Shown one piece after another: positions 25,732 through 33,933 of a DNA stretch of 64,000 nt. Location: assembly GCA_944383545.1 (NCBI GenBank), contig CALWPY010000004.1, forward strand, positions 174,434 through 238,433, given 5' to 3'. Under the pieces are notes generated by a model. The model had not been told where the DNA came from and made no database searches. It saw only the letters and a list, made by a program, of their open reading frames with translations. Within the stretch, counting starts at the first letter, position 1; every line of letters begins with the position of its first letter. Both the position numbers and the translations under genes were made by a program. The DNA is from an uncultured Lachnospiraceae bacterium (GTDB taxonomy: Bacteria > Bacillota > Clostridia > Lachnospirales > Lachnospiraceae).

Positions 25732-27576
25732 TTATTTATCCATACCACACAGGTAAGATTTTTCATTTAACGCCTTTTCCCCGGTTACACATTCATAAAA
25801 GCGGTACCCGCCGGAAAAATTGTAACAATCCATGCCGTTCTGCATAAGTATTCTGCACGCTATATAACTTCTTAACCCGCTCTGACACATCACATACACA
25901 GGTTTTGATTTATCCAGCTCATCCATTCTGTCTCTCAGACAGTCAAGCGGTATATTTATAAATCCCTCTGCATGACTTCTTTTGTATTCCTTTTCTGTCC
26001 TTGTGTCAAGCAGAGTAATGCTGTCATCCTTAGACAGGCTCTCTATTTCATCCCAGTGAAACTGTTTTATTTTCCCCGTTTCAATATTTTCAATCATAAA
26101 ACCTGCCATATTTACCGGGTCCTTCGCCGAGGAATACGGCGGTGCATATGCCAAATCCAAACTTTTCAGCTCATCTGCTCTAAGCCCTGCCCTGATTGAC
26201 GTGGCAATCACATCTATTCTCTTATCCACTCCGTCATATCCTACAATCTGGGCTCCAAGAATTTTTAAGCTTACTTTTTCATATAAAACCTTCATGGTCA
26301 TTATCTTTGCATTCGGATAATATCCTGCATGTGAGGAAGGCGAAAGAACAACTTTTTCATAGTCAATACCTGTTTCTTTTGCCATTTTTTCAGTAATGCC
26401 CGTACTTGCAACCGTCATATCAAAAAGCTTTATAACAGAAGAGCCCAGTGAGCCTTTATAATGGCTTTCCAATCCGCATATATTATCAGCGGCAATTCTG
26501 CCCTGTTTATTTGCAGGTCCTGCAAGTGATATTACGGCATCATCTCCTGTCACTGAATGCTTTACTTGAATTGCATCTCCGACCGCATAAATATCCTGAG
26601 CGGAAGTTTCCATTTTGTCATTTACTACTATTGCATTCTTTATGCCCAATTCAAGTCCCGCTTTTTCTGCCAGTGTCGTTTCAGGTCTTACACCGACTGC
26701 CATAAGCACCATATCTGCCCTAATCTGACTGCCGTCTTTTAGTAATACCTTCAATCCTCCGGCATTTTCTTTGTATGTATTGTCTGCCGGGTACAGTTCC
26801 TCACAAGTCTTATTTGTTGAGTCCGAGACTTCATTGTACATCTCTTCTATTGAAGCTGAGGCTTCTTCATAAATATCACTTATTGTTTCCGTGGTTTTCT
26901 CAAAGCCCACAACATTTGCGTTCAATTTAAGTGTTATCCCTTTTAATCTTAATTTAGATTGTACCATAGATGCCATATCATAGTCCAATGTATTCATCAA
27001 ATGGTCCGGTTTTTGTACAATCGTTACCCTGACTCCCAAATCACATAGATTTTCCGCAACCTCAAGGCCAATAAATCCGCCGCCTACCATGACAGCTGTT
27101 TTAGGCTTCTCTTTTTCAACAAACTTTCTGATTTTAAGAGTATCTTCAACTGTTCTAAGTGAAAAAATCCTCTCATCATTAATCCCCGGCAAATCCGGCC
27201 TTACCGGCTCTGCTCCGGGAGAAAGAAGCAGCTTGTCATAAGATTCCTCATATGTTTCTTCGTGTTCTGATTTATTCTCTGTTTTGTTTCCCAGTTTTTT
27301 GATGGTAACTTTGTGATTTAAAACATCTATGTCAGTCACTTCCTGCCTTACTCTGACATCTATTCTAAATCTGTTCCAAAAACTTTCAGGAGTATGTAAA
27401 GTCAGTTCCTCAGCATCTTCAATAACACCGCCTATATAATATGGCAGCCCGCAATTTGCATATGAAATATATCCTGTTCTTTCAATCACTATGATTTCTG
27501 CATTTTCGTCCAGTCTGCGAATCCTTGTTGCTGCAGTAGCGCCTCCGGCTACTCCTCCTACAATTATGACTTTCAT
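25732..27576 (-). CDS. CoA-disulfide reductase-like flavoprotein with C-terminal rhodanese domain
   Basis: This flavoprotein of about 614 aa starts MKVIIVGGVAGGATAATRIR (FAD site). The single active Cys is at about residue 42 in SYANCGLPYYIGG, as in CoA-disulfide reductases. The NAD site is AVMVGGGFIGLEVAENL near 165. A rhodanese domain fills the last 100 residues, with Cys in YVMCQSGLRSYIA. It probably reduces CoA-disulfide or CoA-persulfide using NAD(P)H. An acidic insert at about 228-272, rich in Glu and Ser with one Cys, is unusual. Start choice is uncertain: the open frame extends 35 codons further upstream, but the FAD motif normally begins the protein. Confidence 0.88.
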   Translation of the reverse strand: MKVIIVGGVAGGATAATRIRRLDENAEIIVIERTGYISYANCGLPYYIGGVIEDAEELTLHTPESFWNRFRIDVRVRQEVTDIDVLNHKVTIKKLGNKTENKSEHEETYEESYDKLLLSPGAEPVRPDLPGINDERIFSLRTVEDTLKIRKFVEKEKPKTAVMVGGGFIGLEVAENLCDLGVRVTIVQKPDHLMNTLDYDMASMVQSKLRLKGITLKLNANVVGFEKTTETISDIYEEASASIEEMYNEVSDSTNKTCEELYPADNTYKENAGGLKVLLKDGSQIRADMVLMAVGVRPETTLAEKAGLELGIKNAIVVNDKMETSAQDIYAVGDAIQVKHSVTGDDAVISLAGPANKQGRIAADNICGLESHYKGSLGSSVIKLFDMTVASTGITEKMAKETGIDYEKVVLSPSSHAGYYPNAKIMTMKVLYEKVSLKILGAQIVGYDGVDKRIDVIATSIRAGLRADELKSLDLAYAPPYSSAKDPVNMAGFMIENIETGKIKQFHWDEIESLSKDDSITLLDTRTEKEYKRSHAEGFINIPLDCLRDRMDELDKSKPVYVMCQSGLRSYIACRILMQNGMDCYNFSGGYRFYECVTGEKALNEKSYLCGMDK

Positions 27577-27759
27577 TTGTATTTTCACAACCTTTCGTAA
27601 AATTATTAAGTTTTTTGACACAACCAACTCTTTTATTTCCTGTACCTTCAACCCTATATCCAGAATAACATTTTCATTCACATTGGTAAATAAGCATCAT
27701 CTAATTCCCCAGCATCATACTGAATAATCCATCAGTTAATTTTGCAATACATACCGCAT

Positions 27760-27945
27760 TTATTGATTACTAATAATATGCTTTGCTACTTTTAAACATC
27801 CCTCATTATCCTCAACATAAACGTCATTTCCAAACGATATAAGAAATATTTCATTTATTTTTTTTGCCAGTTTCTCTTCTGTAACATTTTGATTTGAATT
27901 AAGATACTCATATATCTTTTTTATTTCATTTATATACGTAAATAT
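27760..27945 (-). pseudogene. In-frame remnant downstream of the 99-aa helical protein
   Basis: After the TAA of the 99-aa gene, the same frame stays open for 61 more sense codons to a TAA at 27760-27762. It reads sensibly (ending with VYVEDNEGCLKVAKHIISNQ) but has no ATG or other good start. It is either the lost C-terminal part of the preceding protein, cut off by a stop codon, or a fragment of a separate small gene. Codon usage and AT content match the neighbours. Confidence 0.4.
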
Positions 27946-28245
27946 TTAATTGCTACTTATTATATCAGATATTTTCATATCTAAATTTTCATAGTTTGCC
28001 AGAATACTAATAAGTAGTTGCGCATATTGCTCTATAAAAATTTTCATATCATTAACCATTCCATCAGTCAGTGTCCGCAAAGATTCAAATTCAGTTGCAA
28101 ATTCTCCCATACTCTCAGTATTTGGATAAGAATATATCATTATATTATGTGAATATTCCATGTCATCAGCAATTCCATTTATTTCTGAAGATATTTCAGT
28201 AACATTATTATAATCAATATAATGTGTTAAAGTTTTGTCCCCCAT
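27946..28245 (-). CDS. Small helical protein, WXG100-like size (type VII-associated?)
   Basis: This 99-aa all-helical acidic protein ends ENLDMKISDIISSN. It has no signal or membrane segment and no recognisable domain. AGGAGG precedes the ATG. It is the last of a run of small helical proteins of 90-114 aa, the size class of WXG100/LXG-partner proteins. A WxG motif is not present. The role as a secreted partner or chaperone is inferred from size and context only. The frame continues past its stop (see the remnant downstream). Confidence 0.6.
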   Translation of the reverse strand: MGDKTLTHYIDYNNVTEISSEINGIADDMEYSHNIMIYSYPNTESMGEFATEFESLRTLTDGMVNDMKIFIEQYAQLLISILANYENLDMKISDIISSN

Positions 28246-28257
28246 TCCATTATCCTC

Positions 28258-28530
28258 CTACATTTTATCATCATTTATTATATTACTTGTAAATTCTTCT
28301 TGAATAGTTTTAGCCTGTGCCCACAATGTACTTAATTTTTCCTTTGAAGTTTCATAAAAATTAATATAAATTTCCTGCATTACCTCTTGCAAATATGTTC
28401 CAAAATTATTTTCATTAAATAATTCATCACATTTTAACTTAAATGATTCTAAACCGCTTTCAATTTTATCAATCTGCTTTTTATAATCTTCAGTAACCAA
28501 TCCATAGTATTCATCCTCAACTTTTAACAT
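28258..28530 (-). CDS. Small helical protein, WXG100-like size (type VII-associated?)
   Basis: This 90-aa acidic protein is predicted to form a helical hairpin: one helix up to about residue 35, a turn at NENNFGTYL, then a second helix. That is the general shape of WXG100 proteins. It lacks a WxG turn. AAGGAG lies before the ATG and the gene is 12 bases upstream of the 99-aa gene. No family is recognised. Confidence 0.6.
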   Translation of the reverse strand: MLKVEDEYYGLVTEDYKKQIDKIESGLESFKLKCDELFNENNFGTYLQEVMQEIYINFYETSKEKLSTLWAQAKTIQEEFTSNIINDDKM

Positions 28531-28571
28531 ATTGCTTCTCCTTACAATAATATCATTTTAAATATTAAATT

Positions 28572-28916
28572 CTAGTTCCCATCGTTTTCTATTTTTTTAA
28601 TCTCTCCATCATAATAATTAATAGACGATTGACAATTTTCTTTTATTTTTTTCAGATGTGAGTCAATAGAGTCAAATATGTCTAAAATCCTATATGCCTC
28701 ATCACTGTTGAACATTGAATAGTTTCGATTATACAATTCTTCAAATATTATTGCTTTATCTTCATACAAACCTAATTCATTCATATTGGCCGTTAATGTC
28801 CTTAATTCATCTGAAACTGTCTGTTTCAATGATGCATTAGCCTGTATTTTAGCTTCATAACATTCTCTTTTTCTTACAAAAAAATTATATTTTCTAATCA
28901 TTTCCTGTTTTGTCAT
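28572..28916 (-). CDS. Coiled-coil protein resembling DUF5082/YwqH
   Basis: This 114-aa protein is almost wholly helical, with long charged stretches such as YNFFVRKRECYEAKIQANAS and a C-terminal INYYDGEIKKIEN. Its size and pattern recall YwqH/DUF5082 proteins encoded beside LXG toxins of type VII secretion. The similarity is from memory and moderate. GAGGAAGG precedes the ATG. It follows a lipoprotein gene by 17 bases in the same operon. Confidence 0.55.
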   Translation of the reverse strand: MTKQEMIRKYNFFVRKRECYEAKIQANASLKQTVSDELRTLTANMNELGLYEDKAIIFEELYNRNYSMFNSDEAYRILDIFDSIDSHLKKIKENCQSSINYYDGEIKKIENDGN

Positions 28917-28933
28917 AATAGTGCCTTCCTCTT

Positions 28934-29485
28934 TTACTTATAAAAATTGAAGCATGTATATTCTTTTACTTCCGTTTCACCGGTATCAGTAAATACTATT
29001 TCCAACGTGACTTTTGCATCCTGATACGGAATGCCATTATATATTTGAAACATAAGCATTGATGATATGTGCGGAGTTATTATTGTATAGTTATTGTAAT
29101 CATCTTCTGTAACATATAATGTAAGCTCGGTCAAGTCTTCATTATACGAATATGTAGTATTAGCTGTTCCTGAAAACGTGGTTGTAGGACTGGTACTCAT
29201 AGTTTCCATACATTTTTCCTTTTGAGTTTCAACTTGCTCACTCGTGCATTCAATTTCTACAATGTTTTGTGAATTAATCTCAGCATTTTCATATATTCCA
29301 TTATTGATGCATCCCAAAAAGAACATATCAATACGAAACCTTACCGTTGACGTCATATCATCGGTATCACCTCGCAAAAATACTTCTAACGGTATTTCAT
29401 ATTTTTGAGTATCTTTTTCCCCACATCCACAAAGTGACATAACAAGTATTATCAATATAACACCTATAACTTTATTCTTCTTCAT
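28934..29485 (-). CDS. Small lipoprotein of the island, function unknown
   Basis: This 183-aa protein has a lipoprotein signal: MKKNKVIGVILIILVMSLCG with the acceptor Cys in LCGCGEK. The mature part is beta-rich and ends with TGETEVKEYTCFNFYK. It would be anchored on the outer face of the membrane. In toxin modules such lipoproteins can be immunity proteins, but nothing in the sequence proves this. TTGGAGG lies before the ATG. Confidence 0.7.
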   Translation of the reverse strand: MKKNKVIGVILIILVMSLCGCGEKDTQKYEIPLEVFLRGDTDDMTSTVRFRIDMFFLGCINNGIYENAEINSQNIVEIECTSEQVETQKEKCMETMSTSPTTTFSGTANTTYSYNEDLTELTLYVTEDDYNNYTIITPHISSMLMFQIYNGIPYQDAKVTLEIVFTDTGETEVKEYTCFNFYK

Positions 29486-29518
29486 AAATTATTTCCTCCA
29501 AATTGTGATATAACACTA

Positions 29519-30736
29519 TCATTCAAAGCCATAATTTAATCCCTGTAAAAACAGCTTTTTATACTGTTCCGATATCTCTTCGCACTCTTTTATATTCACA
29601 TTATATATTTCCTTTGCATTCAAACCTAAAAGGCTACTTTGCTGTATGATTTTTATAGAGTCATTAGGTAAAATTAATGTGCTTTCTATCATAGTACCAT
29701 CCTCATCAAAAGAAACTGTTGAAGTATATTTCTGATTTCTATGTCCCTCGTCGATGGTTGTAACCATGTCATAATTGTATTTTTTCGTATTTACTATTTC
29801 ACCTGATATGCTTGAATAATAATTTGCAATTATTTCACTGTATTTACTTTTTGCCGCACCTTCATAACAATTATTTAGTATGCTAGCAGATTTACCGGCA
29901 TAATTATTATAAATTTCTTGATATGCACTATTTTGAATCCCAATAGTAACCCTACGATCACCATACTGATTCTGTTCAAAAACGACATCAACAGAAACAT
30001 CATTTCTTGCATCTTCTACAAATTTTGCCACACCAATCAATGCATCAATAACATTAAGTGCATTACTATCGTTGTCAACCATAGCACCTGCATAATCATC
30101 ACTTGACATGTTACTCAAATTTGCAACTGCTCCCCACCAATCCCATGTTGTCTCATCATATGATTTCGTATGTACAATTGTCCACTCTTCAATTCTGGAA
30201 AAACTTAGAGTGGTTGTATTATTTATTTCTAAATAAGGGTCATATATTTCATATGCATATCCCTTATAATACAAATATTTATAATCCGACGAAATAAAAA
30301 GATTTCCATCTTTAATTTGATTGGCACGCTCTTCCGGAAGTATATCAATTAATTTATCTACGGAAAAATCATTTTCTGTTAATGTTGGTAAACATGAAAT
30401 TATTGAATTTTTCATGTTATTTATGGAATCACATGAAGATTTTATATCATCTAATAAAGAATCTAATTTTAACGCAGCGTCATTATCATCTTTATATAAA
30501 TATGCCTGCTTCTTGCTTAATGTAATTTGATGCTCTATTATCGAATTGCGCCTTTCATTCATTAAATTAGACAATTCTCTATACTGTGTTTTCATAAATT
30601 CATTGTTAAACTCCGTTTCACTTTCTAACACAATCGCAGAAGTAATATTATTTGTTATATTCGTTAACGGACTAATTTGCTTTGATAAAAACGTCCTGCA
30701 CTCTAAAAAATTAGATTTTTTTAAATCTCTAATCAT
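29519..30736 (-). CDS. 405-aa helical/beta protein of the island, function unknown
   Basis: The protein has a helical N-terminal half (first 130 residues, with QITLSKKQAYLYKDDNDAAL and a second coiled stretch). A mixed middle part follows with TWDWWGAVANLSNMSSDDYA, then a beta-rich C-terminus with TSTVSFDEDGTMIESTLILP. No signal peptide is seen. The helical N-terminus followed by a distinct C-terminal domain resembles type VII substrates in plan, but no LXG motif is clear. TAGGGGG precedes the ATG. It lies just downstream of a broken toxin-like gene. Confidence 0.55.
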   Translation of the reverse strand: MIRDLKKSNFLECRTFLSKQISPLTNITNNITSAIVLESETEFNNEFMKTQYRELSNLMNERRNSIIEHQITLSKKQAYLYKDDNDAALKLDSLLDDIKSSCDSINNMKNSIISCLPTLTENDFSVDKLIDILPEERANQIKDGNLFISSDYKYLYYKGYAYEIYDPYLEINNTTTLSFSRIEEWTIVHTKSYDETTWDWWGAVANLSNMSSDDYAGAMVDNDSNALNVIDALIGVAKFVEDARNDVSVDVVFEQNQYGDRRVTIGIQNSAYQEIYNNYAGKSASILNNCYEGAAKSKYSEIIANYYSSISGEIVNTKKYNYDMVTTIDEGHRNQKYTSTVSFDEDGTMIESTLILPNDSIKIIQQSSLLGLNAKEIYNVNIKECEEISEQYKKLFLQGLNYGFE

Positions 30737-30772
30737 ATTTACCCCCTAAATAATTATATTATCATATTTTCT

Positions 30773-31008
30773 TTACCTGCCTTCAATCACCCTTACTTTC
30801 TCTATTTTGTCTTTTACGAATATGTAATCGTAATTTGCTTCCAATACTTTCCTGAATTCCCGTGCAACTCCTATTGCGGCATCCGTCACCTTTATATTTT
30901 TAATGTCTTCAAAAACAATGATATTCTTCGCTTCCCTCACTTGCTTTATGGATCTCTAAGTGACTGTAGAATTTCATTCTTATATTTTATATCTAATTCT
31001 CTTTTTGC
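30773..31008 (-). pseudogene. Frameshifted C-terminal fragment of a probable toxin or effector
   Basis: Two adjoining frames read as one protein tail. The first, with no start, ends KYKNEILQSLRDP then a stop. The second picks up with SIKQVREAKNIIVFEDIKNI and ends DYIFVKDKIEKVRVIEGR at TAA 30773-30775. The join suggests a small frameshift in an older gene whose N-terminal part has gone. Its place directly after a probable immunity gene fits a degraded effector C-terminal domain. The family is not identified. Confidence 0.45.
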
Positions 31009-31017
31009 CTAATTTAA

Positions 31018-31542
31018 TCATTGATATTCCAATTTCAAAACATCAATTATTTCTTTGATTTTTTTCCGGTCTCTGCTAACTCTTGTCATATCTTCCTCAT
31101 TATCGGTTTGAATGTTTATAAGCGATAATACTTTTTGAATTAATTTAACAGCCTCGTCTGTTAATCCTATGTCATATGCCCAAAAAATCATCCCGCTTCT
31201 TGCAGATAACACTTTTCTCCCCATAATAGTTTCTGCTATACAAAGGGATGTTTTTACATCTTCAATTCTGACTTTGTCTATTAGTTTTATCATAAGTTCT
31301 AATCTTTCCTTATCATGAAACCCTGTTGACAAATCATATAATCGATTAAAAATCCTGCCGTCACCATTTTCTTCTAACAAATTTACTAACTCTTCGATTA
31401 CCTCCATTCGCCATTTCTGCTCAATACTACCATCAATATTTAATTTTTCGTATAAGACATAGTTGTCTGCATCTTCTCTTGCCATTACAAACAAGGAACA
31501 ATTATTTTTCTTATATATTTTTTTTGCTTCTTCCAGTGTCAT
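31018..31542 (-). CDS. 174-aa soluble protein, possible immunity protein
   Basis: This helical protein starts MTLEEAKKIYKKNNCSLFVM. It has repeated amphipathic helices (KERLELMIKLIDKVRIEDVK, DEAVKLIQKVLSLINI), giving a HEAT/TPR-like pattern often seen in immunity proteins of polymorphic toxins. No signal or membrane segment. AGAGG precedes the ATG. It lies between a broken DUF4176 gene and a toxin-like fragment. The immunity role is inferred from position. Confidence 0.6.
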   Translation of the reverse strand: MTLEEAKKIYKKNNCSLFVMAREDADNYVLYEKLNIDGSIEQKWRMEVIEELVNLLEENGDGRIFNRLYDLSTGFHDKERLELMIKLIDKVRIEDVKTSLCIAETIMGRKVLSARSGMIFWAYDIGLTDEAVKLIQKVLSLINIQTDNEEDMTRVSRDRKKIKEIIDVLKLEYQ

Positions 31543-31551
31543 TTTTATCCT

Positions 31552-31730
31552 CTACTTAAGTATATCTGCTATCTTTTTGTTTTCATCGTCGTCACAGCCT
31601 GCATAATCATATTCTTTTAAAGTACCCTTTTCATTAACCTTTAACACTCTGGATATAATCATTACTTTTTTAGCCATTTTTTAAGAATTACTATACTTCC
31701 CAATGGTAAATAATCTTCACTCAAAGCCAT
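31552..31730 (-). pseudogene. DUF4176 family gene with frameshift and internal deletion
   Basis: The first frame (from ATG 31730 or TTG 31724 after AGGAGG) reads SEDYLPLGSIVILKK and soon stops. If one A is added to the A6 run (minus-strand 31683-31678), the frame continues KKVMIISRVLKVNEKGTLKE and YDYAGC, then DDENKKIADILK and a stop at 31552. LPLGSVVLLK, KKLMIIGR and KEYDYV are the conserved DUF4176 blocks as I remember them. The middle of the family (about 30 residues after YDY) is missing. DUF4176 genes accompany LXG/type VII modules. The downstream 41-codon frame with its own ATG (31677) could still be translated. Confidence 0.6.
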
Positions 31731-31899
31731 GCCTCCTATGGTTTTCATAGGCAACCAACCACCTCAAAAAAAACAATCGTCTATACTTTGTATTTATAGT
31801 ATATTTTCGTGCTTGTTATGTCAAGTCAATAACCACAAAATAATCTCCAATTCATAGTCCGTCTTTTTTAATCAGGCATTGTAAAATGAAAATCTATAA

Positions 31900-32075
31900 G
31901 ATATAATGAGCACAGCGCATTTAATTCGCTTCGCGATGGCGCTGTGCGTGCATCATCAATCCTTCGGATTGGTGATAACTTGATATAATGAGCACAGCGC
32001 ATGTAATTCGCTTCGCGATGGCGCTGTGCGTGCATCATCAATCCTTCGGATTGGTGATAACTTGATATAATGATA
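31900..32075. repeat. 82-bp tandem repeat with two strong hairpins, 2.1 copies
   Basis: Copy 1 is 31900-31981, copy 2 is 31982-32063, and 32064-32075 begins a third. The copies differ at one base only. Each starts GATATAATGAGCACAGCGCA. Each holds hairpin A (GCACAGCGC with GCGCTGTGC, enclosing TCGCTTCGCGA) and hairpin B (ATCATCAATCC with GGATTGGTGAT, 3-base loop, one wobble pair). The repeat lies just before gltX. TATAAT in each start could serve as a -10 box. It may be a mobile intergenic element or a leader RNA. Confidence 0.8.
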
Positions 32076-32107
32076 TTTATTTTATTTTAAAAATAAGGAG
32101 AACCACA

Positions 32108-33556
32108 ATGACAAAGGTCAGAACAAGATTTGCACCAAGCCCTACGGGAAAGATGCATGTCGGTAATTTAAGAACAGCTTTATATGCCTATCTCATCGCA
32201 AAGCATGAGGGAGGCGACTTTATATTAAGAATCGAAGATACAGACCAGGAGCGTGAAATGGAAGGTGCTGTAGATATAATCTATAATACCCTTCAGAAAA
32301 CAGGTCTTATTCATGACGAAGGTCCTGATATTGACAAGGGCTTCGGTCCATATGTGCAGAGTGAAAGGCAGGCTCAGGGAATCTATCTTGAATATGCTAA
32401 AAAACTGATTGAAAAAGGCGAGGCTTATTACTGCTTCTGCACAGAGGAAAGACTTAACGGCCTTGAAACTGAGATAGACGGGAAGAAGCTTACCAAGTAT
32501 GACAAGCACTGTCTTCACCTTTCCAAAGAAGAAATACAGGCAAAGCTTGATGCAGGAATTCCTTATGTAATAAGACAAAACAATCCTACAGAAGGGACCA
32601 CAACTTTTGTGGACGAGCTTTACGGAGATATAACCGTACCTAACGAAGAGCTTGACGATATGATTTTAATAAAGTCTGACGGATTTCCTACCTATAATTT
32701 TGCAAACGTAGTAGACGACCATCTCATGGAAATAACCCATGTAGTAAGAGGTAACGAATATCTTTCATCAGCACCTAAATATAACAGGCTTTACGAGGCA
32801 TTCGGTTGGGAAGTCCCGACATACATCCACTGCCCGCTTATAACCGACGAAAATCATAAAAAACTCAGTAAAAGATGCGGTCACTCTTCATTTGAAGACC
32901 TGCTGAAAGAAGGATATCTTACAGAAGCAATCGTAAACTTTGTAGCCCTGCTTGGCTGGTGCCCTTCAGATAACCGTGAAATATTTTCACTGCCTGAGTT
33001 GGTAGAAGCCTTTGATTATCACAATATGTCAAAATCACCTGCCGTATTTGATATGGTAAAACTCAGCTGGATGAACGGCGAATATATTAAATCAATGGAT
33101 GACGAGAAATTTTATGAAATGGCGCTTCCTTATATAAAGGAAGTAATCACAAAAGATTTAGATTTCAGGAAAATAGCTTCAATGGTGAAAACCCGTATAG
33201 AAACCTTCAAGGATATCCGTGAACAAATTGATTTCTTTGAAGAAGTACCTGAATATGATATAGAAATGTACACTCATAAGAAGATGAAGACCAACACAGA
33301 AAATTCTCTTACACTTCTTAAGGAAGTACTTCCTATTCTTACTGAATGCGAAAGCTTTGATAATGATTCGTTATTTGAAATGCTTCAGAACTTTGCAAAG
33401 GAAAAAGGCTATAAAACGGGATTCGTAATGTGGCCTTTAAGAACAGCAGTTTCAGGAAAACAGGCAACTCCGGGCGGGGCCACAGAACTTATGTCCATAC
33501 TCGGAAAAGATGAGACAATCAAGAGAATAGAAGCTGCCATAGAAAAACTTTCATAA
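32108..33556 (+). CDS. gltX: Glutamyl-tRNA synthetase
   Basis: This 482-aa class I synthetase has the HIGH-type motif [20 protein letters not shown] at the start. The KMSKS-type motif is [20 protein letters not shown] near residue 250. It charges tRNA-Glu (and probably tRNA-Gln, to be amidated later, as is normal in Clostridia). AAGGAG lies 7 bases before the ATG. A strong terminator follows, so it is monocistronic. Ends with the usual anticodon-binding helical domain, including [20 protein letters not shown]. Confidence 0.97.
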   Translation: MTKVRTRFAPSPTGKMHVGNLRTALYAYLIAKHEGGDFILRIEDTDQEREMEGAVDIIYNTLQKTGLIHDEGPDIDKGFGPYVQSERQAQGIYLEYAKKLIEKGEAYYCFCTEERLNGLETEIDGKKLTKYDKHCLHLSKEEIQAKLDAGIPYVIRQNNPTEGTTTFVDELYGDITVPNEELDDMILIKSDGFPTYNFANVVDDHLMEITHVVRGNEYLSSAPKYNRLYEAFGWEVPTYIHCPLITDENHKKLSKRCGHSSFEDLLKEGYLTEAIVNFVALLGWCPSDNREIFSLPELVEAFDYHNMSKSPAVFDMVKLSWMNGEYIKSMDDEKFYEMALPYIKEVITKDLDFRKIASMVKTRIETFKDIREQIDFFEEVPEYDIEMYTHKKMKTNTENSLTLLKEVLPILTECESFDNDSLFEMLQNFAKEKGYKTGFVMWPLRTAVSGKQATPGGATELMSILGKDETIKRIEAAIEKLS

Positions 33557-33574
33557 AAACTTTTCTGCCATGAC

Positions 33575-33622
33575 AAAAATACGGTCCAAAATGAGAAAAC
33601 TCAGTTTTGGACCGTATTTTTT
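33575..33622 (+). terminator. gltX terminator
   Basis: A near-perfect 17-bp stem, AAAAATACGGTCCAAAA with TTTTGGACCGTATTTTT, ends in a T run. It is also the first unit of the downstream period-53 inverted-pair array. Confidence 0.92.
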
Positions 33623-33906
33623 CATACGTTTTACGGTTAAATTCTGATTTTTGGGTTTTTGACCGTATTTTCTTTACTCCTTCTACGGTCTGATTCTGGT
33701 GTTTCTTATTTTTAACCGTAATCCTTGTCTGATATCTACGGTCCATTTCTTATATTTCTCATTTTCAACCGTAACCCTTGATTAATTTCTACGGTTTTTT
33801 TCAATTTTTCTTATTTCCTACCGTAATCAATTCAAAATCTGTTTAAACTCTACGGATTATTTTCGTATTTTTCTTTTTTAACCGTAATTTGTGCCTGATT
33901 TCCAGG
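33581..33906. repeat. Period-53 degenerate array of ACGGT...ACCGT inverted pairs
   Basis: Six units follow one another. ACGGT (ACGGA in the last) starts at 33581, 33633, 33685, 33738, 33791 and 33852. ACCGT starts at 33611, 33662, 33715, 33768, 33820 and 33881. The pair distance is always 29-30 bases and the period 52-53 (61 for the last). Between pairs the sequence is T-rich (TTTTTCTTATTTTTAACCG). The first unit is the gltX terminator. No convincing gene lies here; the short leftward frame within it is repeat translation. Confidence 0.75.
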
Positions 33907-33933
33907 GTTTAATAATTAATTTCTAATAACAAG

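Noticed and set aside
32064-32072. TATAAT at the third partial repeat as the gltX promoter
   Set aside because: No acceptable -35 hexamer at 16-18 bases upstream, so it was kept only as a possibility in the repeat entry.
33519-33746. Leftward frame of 75 codons across the gltX terminator and repeat array
   Set aside because: It is translation of the terminator and the period-53 repeats, has no ribosome binding site and overlaps the gltX end.
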